DNA of 12,587 nucleotides, from NCBI GenBank assembly GCA_028711405.1, contig JAQTSH010000029.1:1-12587 (forward strand), read 5' to 3'. The notes beneath the pieces are model-generated. The model did no database searches, had not been told where the DNA came from, and saw only the letters and a program-made list of their open reading frames with translations. Numbering within the stretch: position 1 is the first letter of the stretch; each line of letters starts with the position of its first letter. Made by a program: the position numbers and the translations under genes. Shown here one piece after another: positions 1 to 6,558 of this stretch. The stretch comes from Methanoregula sp. GTDB taxonomy: Archaea > Halobacteriota > Methanomicrobia > Methanomicrobiales > Methanospirillaceae.

Positions 1-296
1 GCCTTCTCCGTTGTTGACGGAGGGGCATCCGGATCGACATGTTCACTCGCGCTTGCAACATTTTCAAGATAGACTTCGCGCGAGATGCCGAGTTTCTTTA
101 AGTCCGCGTTCGTGAAGTAGCCCTGCGAGTACTTGAGATGGTGCTCCGGGCACAGGGGAAATACCTGCGGGGGAATCACTGCACTCTCGACCTGCACCTG
201 TATCAGTCTACCCGCCACCTTCTCCGGCTGCCGGCAGATAACGCACCGGTAATGATACTTGCGCTTGATCGCTTCCCAATCTGAACCTTCTGCCAT
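1..296 (-). CDS. Partial small protein with putative zinc site (C-terminus off the edge)
   Basis: An open frame runs on the minus strand from an ATG at 296-294 through the left edge with no stop, giving at least 98 residues. A good ribosome site (GAGGTG, 301-306) lies 4 nt before the ATG. The N-terminus holds a CVIC motif (C18, C21) and, 27 residues later, CPEHH (C49, H52/H53). This spacing resembles a treble-clef or HNH-type zinc knuckle, but I see no complete HNH catalytic signature. After it comes a predicted helical, charged part (about 60-80) and an acidic, Pro/Ser/Thr-rich tail at the edge. I do not recognise the family. It is transcribed alone toward the left, about 400 bp from the ferritin gene on the same strand. 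Frame and start are well supported; function is unknown. Confidence 0.7.
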   Translation of the reverse strand, partial: MAEGSDWEAIKRKYHYRCVICRQPEKVAGRLIQVQVESAVIPPQVFPLCPEHHLKYSQGYFTNADLKKLGISREVYLENVASASEHVDPDAPPSTTEK

Positions 297-645
297 ATCA
301 CACCTCAATCCGATATTGTTTATTGCGCTGCTATATTAACCACATCGTTAAAACCGGAATCAGCGAGAATAAATAATGCCATCATTGGAGAAAAAATTCC
401 TTCAAATTGCAGAGATCTTCTCCAGCAGTGTATAAATGACCAATCGTATTTTTAGGTATGATCCAACCTGAATGGAGAACAGTGCAGTTTGTGAATGAGT
501 TGATGACATCCCTGTTATCGTATCCCCCTTGCGGGAATGAACCCGCCGCAAAGTATCAATAAGAATTGTAAGACATATAAAACCGGTCTGGGTTATTGAT
601 CGGTGAAATAACAACAATCTGAATTGCTCATATATTGAGTACAAC
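297..645. other. AT-rich spacer without a recognised gene
   Basis: This stretch is clearly more AT-rich than the flanking genes. A 91-codon minus-strand frame (402-677) runs through it, but has low-complexity hydrophobic content, no ribosome site, and covers the neighbouring gene's terminator, so I do not call it. On the plus strand GTATAAAT (430-437) sits about 28 bp before an ATG at 458 that opens a 34-codon frame ending at 562. A second TATA-like element, ATATAAAA, lies near 574-581 with no gene after it. A small hairpin, GCGGG (531-535) with CCCGC (542-546), lies in the middle. No tRNA or recognised RNA family is visible. Confidence 0.5.
332..339 (-). promoter_or_regulatory. Candidate TATA box of the partial zinc-site gene
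   Basis: Minus-strand TTAATATA lies about 36 nt before the ATG at 296. Initiation about 25 nt downstream would leave a leader of some 12-16 nt carrying the GAGGTG ribosome site. Inferred from sequence and spacing only. Confidence 0.4.
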
Positions 646-684
646 AAAAAAATGGTCTGGTGAAAACGGTTCAGCACCGTTTTC
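646..684 (-). terminator. Hairpin plus oligo-T terminator of the ferritin-like gene
   Basis: Read on the minus strand, a perfect 9-bp stem (662-670 with 676-684, 5-nt loop) begins about 20 nt after the stop codon and is followed by seven T residues (646-652). The hairpin-then-U-run order fits termination of the gene at 705-1202. Archaea can terminate on U-runs alone, so the hairpin may instead protect the 3' end. Confidence 0.65.
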
Positions 685-704
685 GGTTGAAGGGTGGGTG
701 GATT

Positions 705-1202
705 CTACCGCTTCTTCATCATCACGTTGATGTCTTCCAACAGTGACTGGAGATCCTCTTCGTGCTCCACTTCCATCTGGAGAATGCCGAGGATCATATT
801 GTTCGTGATGGGGTCCTTGTCCTTAGTCTTCTTCATGAGGCTGTTGTACGTCTTAATTGCACACTGCTCGCCCTTGATATTCTGCTCAAGTACCTTAAAC
901 ACCGAGGGATCTTCCGGTGCGTCATACCCGCAGTTGGTGAGTTTGAGCCAGTCCTGCGGTTTGATGACCGGTGTGCCGCCAAGCTGGATGATGCGGGTGG
1001 TGAGTAATGTCGCATGCCCCAGTTCTTCGGTTGCATGAATGGTCAATTCGGCGATCACGGCTTCCTTGTTTGGTCCCCGGACGATCTTGGAGCCGATCCA
1101 GTACTGGTAGTATGCGAGCCATTCATCGGAATATGCTTTGTTGAGGAGTTTGACCAGTTCCTCCACATCAGCGTCAACAATCTTCCTTCCAAATGTTCCC
1201 AT
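705..1202 (-). CDS. Ferritin-like diiron protein (DPSL / thioferritin-like)
   Basis: A cytosolic four-helix protein of 165 aa from the start chosen here, expected to oxidise ferrous iron with peroxide or oxygen and so limit oxidative damage. Numbering from the longer GTG start at 1214 (169 aa), the diiron ligands fall where the fold needs them: E31 in helix A, E64-x2-H67 in helix B, E116 in helix C, E148-x2-H151 in helix D. Two cysteines, C95 in the B-C connection and C118 two residues after E116, match the pair that defines Dps-like thioferritins such as the Sulfolobus protein. Start choice: GGAGAGTGA (1211-1219) is 8 nt before the ATG at 1202 but touches the GTG at 1214, and starting at 1202 gives MGTFGRKIV, which I recall as the family's usual N-terminus. 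Monocistronic, divergent from carA. The subfamily name is an inference from the ligands and cysteines. Confidence 0.85.
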   Translation of the reverse strand: MGTFGRKIVDADVEELVKLLNKAYSDEWLAYYQYWIGSKIVRGPNKEAVIAELTIHATEELGHATLLTTRIIQLGGTPVIKPQDWLKLTNCGYDAPEDPSVFKVLEQNIKGEQCAIKTYNSLMKKTKDKDPITNNMILGILQMEVEHEEDLQSLLEDINVMMKKR

Positions 1203-1267
1203 TTTTTCATTCACTCTCCATTTCCAGTGAGCACACCGGTGAGATGAATGAATATCGACTGTTTATC

Positions 1268-1276
1268 TTTTTATGC
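1268..1276 (-). promoter_or_regulatory. Candidate TATA box of the ferritin-like gene
   Basis: Minus-strand GCATAAAAA lies about 66 nt before the ATG at 1202. Initiation near 1243-1247 would give a leader of about 40 nt that includes the ribosome site at 1211-1219. The box sits in the 236-bp divergent spacer shared with carA. Confidence 0.4.
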
Positions 1277-1438
1277 ATATCCCTCTTCAGCAACCAATTG
1301 CAGCAACGGGTTGTTTTTTAACCGGTGAATCGTCTGTTTCATGCCGGCATTTTAGAAAAATTACGACAAGATCTCTTCTGAATCACGGGGCAACATGGTA
1401 ACTGCATTATCGTTAATAACACCTCCGGCACATATGAT

Positions 1439-2503
1439 ATGGAAATCATGAAGGCGGTTCTGGGACTTGAAGATGGTGAATATGTTATTGGGGATGGGTT
1501 TGGTGTTGAAGGCGAGTGTTGTGGGGAACTCGTCTTTAACACCCAGATGACCGGGTACATGGAGTCACTCACTGACCCCAGTTACGCCGGACAGATCCTG
1601 ATGTTCACGTTCCCTTTGATCGGCAATTACGGTGTGGATGAACTGAATTTTCAGAATCCCCGTGTAAGAGCCCTCGCCTGCATCGCAAAAGAGATCTGCG
1701 ATAAACCGTCCGCACTGCCTTCAGTCCGGAACTATTTTGAGGAGCACAATCTTTTTGGGATGCACGGTGTGGATACCCGCGCCCTCACGATCAAGACCCG
1801 CCTGCACGGCACAATGAAAGCAGCGTTGATCGTCGGTTCGGATGACGGTGAAGCAGCGGTTGCCCGTGCACGCAACGCCCCGGATATCTCCGACACCACC
1901 CTGATACCGGAAGTATCCTGTACAACCCCCTACCATATCCCCGGCAAAGGCAAGCGGATCGCCGTCATCGATCTTGGCATAAAAAAGAATATGGTAATAA
2001 GCCTTGCCACACGGAATGCCGACCTTCATATCTTCCCCCACGACATCAGGGCTGATGAGATCCTCGCCTGCAAACCCGACGCCCTCTTCATCAGCAACGG
2101 TCCCGGTGACCCGAAACGTGCGACCGATACGATCCGGTGCGTGAAGGCGCTTCTTGGGGAACTGCCCGTCTTTGGCATCTGCATGGGCAACCAGATCTCG
2201 GCTCTTGCCCTCGGTGGGAACACCTACAAGCTCAAGTTCGGGCACCGGGGTGCAAACCAGCCGGTGCGGGACATGCACGGGCGGATCTTCATCACCACCC
2301 AGAACCATGGTTTTGCCGTCGATGGAGACTCACTGCCGGAAGGGTGCCGTGTCTCCTATACCAATGTCAACGATGGCACGGTTGAAGGATTCCTCAATGA
2401 TGCCCTGAACCTCACCTGCGTCCAGTTCCATCCCGAAGCCCATGGCGGACCGCGTGATACCGAATTGCCCTTCTTTGATTCACTCTTCAGGAGGATCAGC
2501 TGA
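1439..2503 (+). CDS. carA: Carbamoyl phosphate synthetase small (glutaminase) subunit
   Basis: CarA hydrolyses glutamine and channels ammonia to CarB for carbamoyl phosphate, the shared precursor of arginine and pyrimidines. The 354 residues show the CPSase small-chain domain (about 5-135, with the signature LVFNTQMTGYMESLTDPSYA at 31-50) and a class I glutamine amidotransferase domain (about 172-352). The nucleophile is C248 in FGICMGNQ and the rest of the triad is H331/E333 in FHPEAHGGP. The usual GHQ after the nucleophile is GNQ here, which I believe is a tolerated variant. Length is slightly below the E. coli protein (about 380). Two starts are possible: ATG 1439 or in-frame ATG 1448, the latter giving the family-like MKAVLGLEDG. 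Neither has a clear ribosome site; a weak TTAATAA (1413-1419) would suit a leaderless start at 1439. The stop overlaps the carB start by one base (TGATG). Confidence 0.96.
   Translation: MEIMKAVLGLEDGEYVIGDGFGVEGECCGELVFNTQMTGYMESLTDPSYAGQILMFTFPLIGNYGVDELNFQNPRVRALACIAKEICDKPSALPSVRNYFEEHNLFGMHGVDTRALTIKTRLHGTMKAALIVGSDDGEAAVARARNAPDISDTTLIPEVSCTTPYHIPGKGKRIAVIDLGIKKNMVISLATRNADLHIFPHDIRADEILACKPDALFISNGPGDPKRATDTIRCVKALLGELPVFGICMGNQISALALGGNTYKLKFGHRGANQPVRDMHGRIFITTQNHGFAVDGDSLPEGCRVSYTNVNDGTVEGFLNDALNLTCVQFHPEAHGGPRDTELPFFDSLFRRIS
2490..2496 (+). promoter_or_regulatory. Ribosome binding site of carB inside the carA 3' end
   Basis: GGAGGAT ends 6 nt before the carB ATG at 2503 and lies wholly within the last carA codons. 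With the one-base TGATG overlap it indicates translational coupling, suited to roughly equal amounts of the two subunits. Confidence 0.75.
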
Positions 2504-5500
2504 TGCCGAAGAAGCAGCAGATCAAAAAAGTGCTGATCATCGGTTCCGGACCGATCCAGATCGGGCAGGCGGCAGAATTTGATTTCTCTGGCACACAGGC
2601 ATGCCGGTCCCTCCGCGAGGAGGGTGTCAGCGTCGTGCTCGTCAACTCCAACCCGGCAACGATCATGACCGACCCGGAAACTGCTGATGTCATCTATATC
2701 GAGCCGTTGCGCGCCGATGTGATCGCTAAGATCATCGAGAAGGAGAAACCCGATGGCATCCTCTCCGGCATGGGCGGTCAGACCGGGCTCAATCTCACTG
2801 CCGAACTGGCGGAGATGGGCGCATTAAAGGGAGTCGAGATTCTCGGGACACCCCTTGAGGCGATCTATAAAGGAGAAGACCGGTCGAAGTTCCGGGATCT
2901 GATGAACGAGATCGGTGAACCGGTGCCGAAGAGTACGATCCTCACATCGCTCATGCAGATCGATGACGCCATCCGGGACATCGGGCTTCCCGCAGTCGTG
3001 CGCCCGGCGTACACGATGGGTGGCGCGGGTGGCGGAATAGCGCAGACAAAAGTAGAGTTGACACGGATTGTCGAACTGGGGCTCTCCCGTTCCCGGATCC
3101 ACCAGGTCCTGATCGAAGAGAGCGTGATGGGCTGGAAGGAGATCGAGTTTGAAGTGATGCGGGATTCAGCCGATACCTGTGTCATCATCTGCGGGATGGA
3201 GAATGTCGACCCGATGGGGATCCATACCGGCGAGAGTGTCGTTGTCGCGCCGATTTTAACCCTGCGGGATGATGAGTTCCAGACCCTGCGGAGCGCGGCA
3301 ATCAAGATTATCCGTGCCCTTGATGTTCAGGGCGGGTGCAACATCCAGTTTGCGTACCTGGACGGAAAGTACCGGGTGATCGAGGTGAACCCCCGTGTCT
3401 CCCGGTCATCCGCCCTCGCATCAAAAGCGACCGGTTATCCCATTGCACGGGTGGCAGCCAAGATTGCCATCGGTATGAATCTTGATGAGATCACCAACGC
3501 GGTAACCGGGTGCACCAAGGCATCGTTTGAACCTTCGATTGATTATATCGTCGTAAAAGTTCCGCGCTGGCCCTTTGACAAGTTCAAAGGCGCTGACCGG
3601 ACGCTCTCCACCGCGATGAAGAGTACCGGTGAGGTGATGGCAATCGGGAGGACGCTTGAGGAAGCGTTCATGAAGGCAAAGCGCTCCCTTGACACCGATG
3701 TGCTGACCCACACGAGTCCAAGCGAGATCCGGATGATCCTGTCGCGCCCGACTGATGAACGGTTCCATTGCCTTTTCGATGCGTTCCGGCAGGGGTTCAC
3801 GCTCGAAGAGATCGTGCAACTCACCGCGATCACCCCATTTTTCCTCGAAAAAATTAAAAATCTCGTCGATATCGAGAAGCAGCTGACCCCCGCCAGTCCC
3901 CCGGAGGTGCTCCGGGAGGCAAAACAGATGGGCTTCTCCAACGCGGAGATCGCAAAGTACACCGGAAAAACCGATGCCGTGGTCGAAACGATTGTGGGTC
4001 TGCCGGCATACAAGATGGTGGATACCTGTGCTGCGGAGTTCCCCGCAGTCACGCCGTATTTCTACTCCACCCATGATTTGGTCACGGAGATTGTGCCGGA
4101 CAAACGGCAGAAGGTGCTCATCCTGGGTTCCGGTCCGATCCGGATCGGGCAGGGGATCGAGTTCGATTATTGTACCGTGCATGCAGTGAAGGCGCTCCGG
4201 GAAGAGGGTGTGGAAGTCCATATCGTGAACAATAACCCGGAGACCGTCTCAACCGACTTCGATACGTCCGACCGGCTCTTCTTTGAGCCGATGCAGATCG
4301 AAGATATCATGAATATTTTAAAATCCGATCATTACTTCGGTGTGATGGTGCAGTTCGGCGGGCAGAATGCGGTCAATCTTGCCGTCCCCATCGAACAGGA
4401 GATCTCGCGCTGCGGTCTTGACACCCGTATTCTCGGTACCAGCCCGGACGCGATGGATATCGCTGAGGACCGTGACCGGTTCAGCGTGCTCCTGACCCGC
4501 CTTGAGATCCCCAGTCCGAGGAATGCTTCAGCCTATTCCGAAGCAGAAGCCCGCACAAAGGCAGAAGAGATCGGGTATCCCGTGCTTGTCCGCCCCTCTT
4601 TTGTACTTGGGGGCAGGGCAATGGAGATTGCGCATGACGCGGCTGAACTGGACAAGTACATCACGGAAGCGGTGCGCGTCGCCCGGAACCATCCAGTGCT
4701 CATCGATTCCTATCTCCAGAACGCGATCGAGCTCGATGTGGATGCTGTCTGCGATGGCGAAGACGTCCTCATCGGGGGCATCATGGAACACATCGAGCAG
4801 GCGGGGATCCATTCGGGCGACTCTGCCTGTGTCATTCCTACACAGTCGCTCTCTCCCGAAGTCCTTGCCACCGTGCGCGACTACACCCGGAAGATTGCCC
4901 TGGGTCTGGGCGTGATCGGGCTTGTGAACCTCCAGCTGGCGGTCAAGGACAACGTAGTCTATATCCTGGAGGCAAATCCGCGAGCGAGCCGGACCGTGCC
5001 GTTCGTGGCGAAGGCGACGGGGATTCCGCTTGCGAAGATTGCTGCCAAGGTGATCATGGGCAAACGACTGCGCGATCTTGGCTATGTCGAGCGCGAGATC
5101 GGGCATGTGGCGGTAAAAGAGGTGCTGCTCCCGTTCAGCAAACTCGCCGGCGTGGATACGATGCTCGGACCTGAGATGAAGAGCACCGGAGAAGTGATGG
5201 GGATCGATTATGACTTCGGGCTTGCGTTCTATAAAGCCTGTATCTCGGCGGACAACGAGCTCCCCCTGAAAGGAAATATCTTCATCTCCGTCAATATCGA
5301 ACAGAAGGACGATGTGATCCCCATCGCCCGGAACCTGCGCGATCTGGGACTTACGCTCTACGGGACGGAAGGAACGGTGGACTACCTCTATGCGGCGGGG
5401 GTCGAAGCGCACCTGGTGAGGAAGGTGCAGGAAGGTTCCCCGAACGTCCTCGATATGATGCGTCATGGGGAGATCCGGTTGATCATCAATACCCCTCAGG

Positions 5501-5664
5501 ACAAGCAGTCCCGGCAGGACCATTACCAGATCATGCGTGCGGCAGTGGACTTCAGTATCCCGTATATCACGACCCTCCAGGCAGCGCGGGCGGCAGCGCT
5601 TGCCATCGATGCGATCAAGCGCGAGAAGATGACGCTGGAACCTTTGAGCCATTACCTGAATTAA
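2503..5664 (+). CDS. carB: Carbamoyl phosphate synthetase large subunit
   Basis: CarB uses two ATP to make carbamoyl phosphate from bicarbonate and ammonia supplied by CarA. The 1053 residues (E. coli about 1073) carry all four regions in order. The carboxyphosphate ATP-grasp half is about 1-400 (GPIQIGQAAEFDFSG 16-30, MGGQTGLNL 90-98, EVNPRVSRSSALASKATG 294-311). The oligomerisation domain is about 401-530. The carbamate ATP-grasp half is about 537-920 (GPIRIGQGIEFDY 544-556, QFGGQNAVNLA 617-627, EANPRASRTVPFVAKATG 823-840). The MGS-like allosteric domain is about 921-1053, with TEGT at 955-958 and NTP at 996-998 where E. coli binds UMP/IMP phosphate. That suggests nucleotide control, but I infer it from position only. 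The gene is intact, unlike the split carB genes known in Methanocaldococcus. It is co-transcribed and overlaps carA by one base. Confidence 0.97.
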   Translation: MPKKQQIKKVLIIGSGPIQIGQAAEFDFSGTQACRSLREEGVSVVLVNSNPATIMTDPETADVIYIEPLRADVIAKIIEKEKPDGILSGMGGQTGLNLTAELAEMGALKGVEILGTPLEAIYKGEDRSKFRDLMNEIGEPVPKSTILTSLMQIDDAIRDIGLPAVVRPAYTMGGAGGGIAQTKVELTRIVELGLSRSRIHQVLIEESVMGWKEIEFEVMRDSADTCVIICGMENVDPMGIHTGESVVVAPILTLRDDEFQTLRSAAIKIIRALDVQGGCNIQFAYLDGKYRVIEVNPRVSRSSALASKATGYPIARVAAKIAIGMNLDEITNAVTGCTKASFEPSIDYIVVKVPRWPFDKFKGADRTLSTAMKSTGEVMAIGRTLEEAFMKAKRSLDTDVLTHTSPSEIRMILSRPTDERFHCLFDAFRQGFTLEEIVQLTAITPFFLEKIKNLVDIEKQLTPASPPEVLREAKQMGFSNAEIAKYTGKTDAVVETIVGLPAYKMVDTCAAEFPAVTPYFYSTHDLVTEIVPDKRQKVLILGSGPIRIGQGIEFDYCTVHAVKALREEGVEVHIVNNNPETVSTDFDTSDRLFFEPMQIEDIMNILKSDHYFGVMVQFGGQNAVNLAVPIEQEISRCGLDTRILGTSPDAMDIAEDRDRFSVLLTRLEIPSPRNASAYSEAEARTKAEEIGYPVLVRPSFVLGGRAMEIAHDAAELDKYITEAVRVARNHPVLIDSYLQNAIELDVDAVCDGEDVLIGGIMEHIEQAGIHSGDSACVIPTQSLSPEVLATVRDYTRKIALGLGVIGLVNLQLAVKDNVVYILEANPRASRTVPFVAKATGIPLAKIAAKVIMGKRLRDLGYVEREIGHVAVKEVLLPFSKLAGVDTMLGPEMKSTGEVMGIDYDFGLAFYKACISADNELPLKGNIFISVNIEQKDDVIPIARNLRDLGLTLYGTEGTVDYLYAAGVEAHLVRKVQEGSPNVLDMMRHGEIRLIINTPQDKQSRQDHYQIMRAAVDFSIPYITTLQAARAAALAIDAIKREKMTLEPLSHYLN

Positions 5665-5688
5665 AACCCCGGAAAAATGGCATCATCC

Positions 5689-5731
5689 TTTTTAAGGCAG
5701 TCTCATGGAGCAGGGTCTCTTTTCCTTTTTT
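5689..5731 (+). terminator. T-rich terminator after carB
   Basis: Two plus-strand pyrimidine runs follow the carB stop: five T (5689-5693) and a longer TCTCTTTTCCTTTTTT stretch (5716-5731). No strong hairpin is visible. Multiple T runs are the common archaeal terminator form. Confidence 0.5.
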
Positions 5732-5762
5732 ACCGTCCGGCTCACCAGAATAATTGAATATG

Positions 5763-5770
5763 CTTATATA
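5763..5770 (+). promoter_or_regulatory. TATA box for a probably leaderless lipoprotein mRNA
   Basis: CTTATATA lies exactly 30-23 bp before the ATG at 5793, placing the predicted first nucleotide at or within a few bases of the start codon. No ribosome site is present; the sequence before the ATG is an A-run. Both facts point to a leaderless transcript. Confidence 0.65.
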
Positions 5771-5792
5771 GCGAGATAACAAAAAAACATGC

Positions 5793-6311
5793 ATGAAGAA
5801 AATTCTTGTTGTACTTGCAGTCCTGTTCATCGGGATCCTGCTCGCGGGATGCACATCCCAGCCGGCAACTCCCGTAGTCACACCAACCCCGGTGCCGACA
5901 ACCGTTGCACCGACAACGGTTGTTACCACGGTCGTGCCAACACCCGAAGTGAAGAACATCACCGTCAATGTGACGAAAATTGATGTGAATGTGACGAAGA
6001 TCGTGAATGTCACCGCAGTTCCAACCCCCGTTCCGACCTATCTTATCACGTTCACGCAAGATCTGACAATTGTCCCGGATATCACAGCATACGTGAAGAC
6101 TGGAACCAAGGTCATCTGGATGGATAAGGACCCCTACAAGGACCACACGTTACAGGCAATCGGTGACCAGTCCGGAGCATACTTCGGTACTGGCATGGTA
6201 TCGATTCCGCACGATGGAAACTACTCCGTTACCTTCGATAAGGCAGGATCCTACGACTACACCTCTGTGTACCAGCCGGTCATGGTTGGAAAGATTGTGG
6301 TAACAAACTAA
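5793..6311 (+). CDS. Cupredoxin-like lipoprotein with degenerate copper site
   Basis: A predicted exported 172-aa lipoprotein. Residues 1-19 form a signal peptide with lipobox LAGC, so C20 is the likely lipidated N-terminus. A Thr/Pro/Val-rich linker follows (about 21-82), with four closely spaced N-glycosylation sequons (N55, N59, N66, N72). Residues about 83-172 resemble a plastocyanin/amicyanin-type beta-sandwich with a fifth sequon at N143. In that fold copper is bound by a His, then Cys-x2-His-x2-Met near the C-terminus. H118 (DHT) and M164 are present, but the Cys position is S158 and the second His is Q161 in YDYTSVYQPVM, so a type 1 copper centre should not form. It is likely a membrane-anchored surface protein whose former electron-carrier fold now has another, unknown role. 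Monocistronic, with its own promoter and terminator. Confidence 0.85.
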   Translation: MKKILVVLAVLFIGILLAGCTSQPATPVVTPTPVPTTVAPTTVVTTVVPTPEVKNITVNVTKIDVNVTKIVNVTAVPTPVPTYLITFTQDLTIVPDITAYVKTGTKVIWMDKDPYKDHTLQAIGDQSGAYFGTGMVSIPHDGNYSVTFDKAGSYDYTSVYQPVMVGKIVVTN

Positions 6312-6327
6312 TCTGAGGTAATAAAAG

Positions 6328-6393
6328 ATTCAGGATCAGATCCTGAATACCAAAAATTTTTCGTTCTCGTTTTCGTTTTCGTTTTCGTTTTTT
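6328..6393 (+). terminator. Hairpin and TTTTCG-array terminator after the lipoprotein gene
   Basis: An inverted repeat with 10-bp arms around one central base (6328-6348) starts 17 bp after the stop. About 10 bp later comes a T-rich track made of TTTTCG-type hexamers and a final six-T run (6388-6393). A hairpin followed by U-tracts is a plausible strong terminator that insulates argG. Confidence 0.65.
6358..6387 (+). repeat. Tandem hexamer repeat, TTTTCG x5
   Basis: Five head-to-tail hexamers occupy 30 bp: TTTTCG, TTCTCG, then three more TTTTCG. The array is flanked by a 7-bp inverted repeat, ATACCAA (6347-6353) and TTGGTAT (6397-6403). Such simple repeats can change copy number by replication slippage. 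Confidence 0.9.
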
Positions 6394-6405
6394 AAATTGG
6401 TATCA

Positions 6406-6445
6406 CCATCCCGCATTGGATGGGAATCCCGTACACCACATCCCG
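6406..6445. promoter_or_regulatory. Repeated ATCCCG elements upstream of argG
   Basis: ATCCCG occurs three times at 6408-6413, 6426-6431 and 6440-6445, and CCATCC (6406-6411) pairs with GGATGG (6418-6423) in a 6-bp inverted repeat. The cluster ends about 58 bp before the argG TATA box, where an archaeal activator could bind. No known regulator motif is recognised, so the role is speculative. Confidence 0.25.
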
Positions 6446-6502
6446 ATGGCATGATACGTCTCTTACTGCACAGGGTTATGGATGACCCCGGTTGCATGAG
6501 AA

Positions 6503-6510
6503 ATTATAAA
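6503..6510 (+). promoter_or_regulatory. TATA box of argG
   Basis: ATTATAAA lies about 50 bp before the argG ATG at 6559. Initiation about 25 bp downstream (near 6530-6535) gives a leader of roughly 25-30 nt that holds the ribosome site and leaves the upstream in-frame ATG at 6523 outside the mRNA. Confidence 0.55.
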
Positions 6511-6546
6511 CCGAGACCTCGTATGAGTACAAACAAGACCCTATAC

Positions 6547-6550
6547 GGAG
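6547..6550 (+). promoter_or_regulatory. Ribosome binding site fixing the argG start
   Basis: GGAG lies 8 nt before the ATG at 6559. Together with the predicted transcription start near 6530 it rules out the longer in-frame readings from 6397 or 6523. Confidence 0.7.
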
Positions 6551-6558
6551 TATCTATC

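Noticed and set aside
402..677. 91-codon minus-strand frame in the left spacer
   Set aside because: It runs through the ferritin gene's terminator hairpin and oligo-T run, lacks a ribosome site, and its composition fits translated AT-rich spacer.
4528..5652. Long minus-strand open frame (374 codons) opposite carB
   Set aside because: It lies wholly antisense to the well-supported carB. Its composition is what the complement of a GC-rich gene gives, and it has no ribosome site or family match.
5898..5923. 10-bp inverted repeat (ACAACCGTTG / CAACGGTTGT) inside the lipoprotein gene
   Set aside because: It falls in the low-complexity Thr/Val/Pro linker where repeated Thr-Val codons produce such symmetry by chance; no regulatory context.
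6358..6393. Hexamer array considered as a CRISPR or origin repeat
   Set aside because: Units are 6 bp without spacers and lie directly after a gene's stop codon behind a hairpin, so a terminator or microsatellite explanation is simpler.
6397..6558. 54-codon N-terminal extension of argG
   Set aside because: It starts at TTG within a terminator-flanking repeat and crosses the TATA box. The GGAG at 6547 and normal family length fix the start at 6559.
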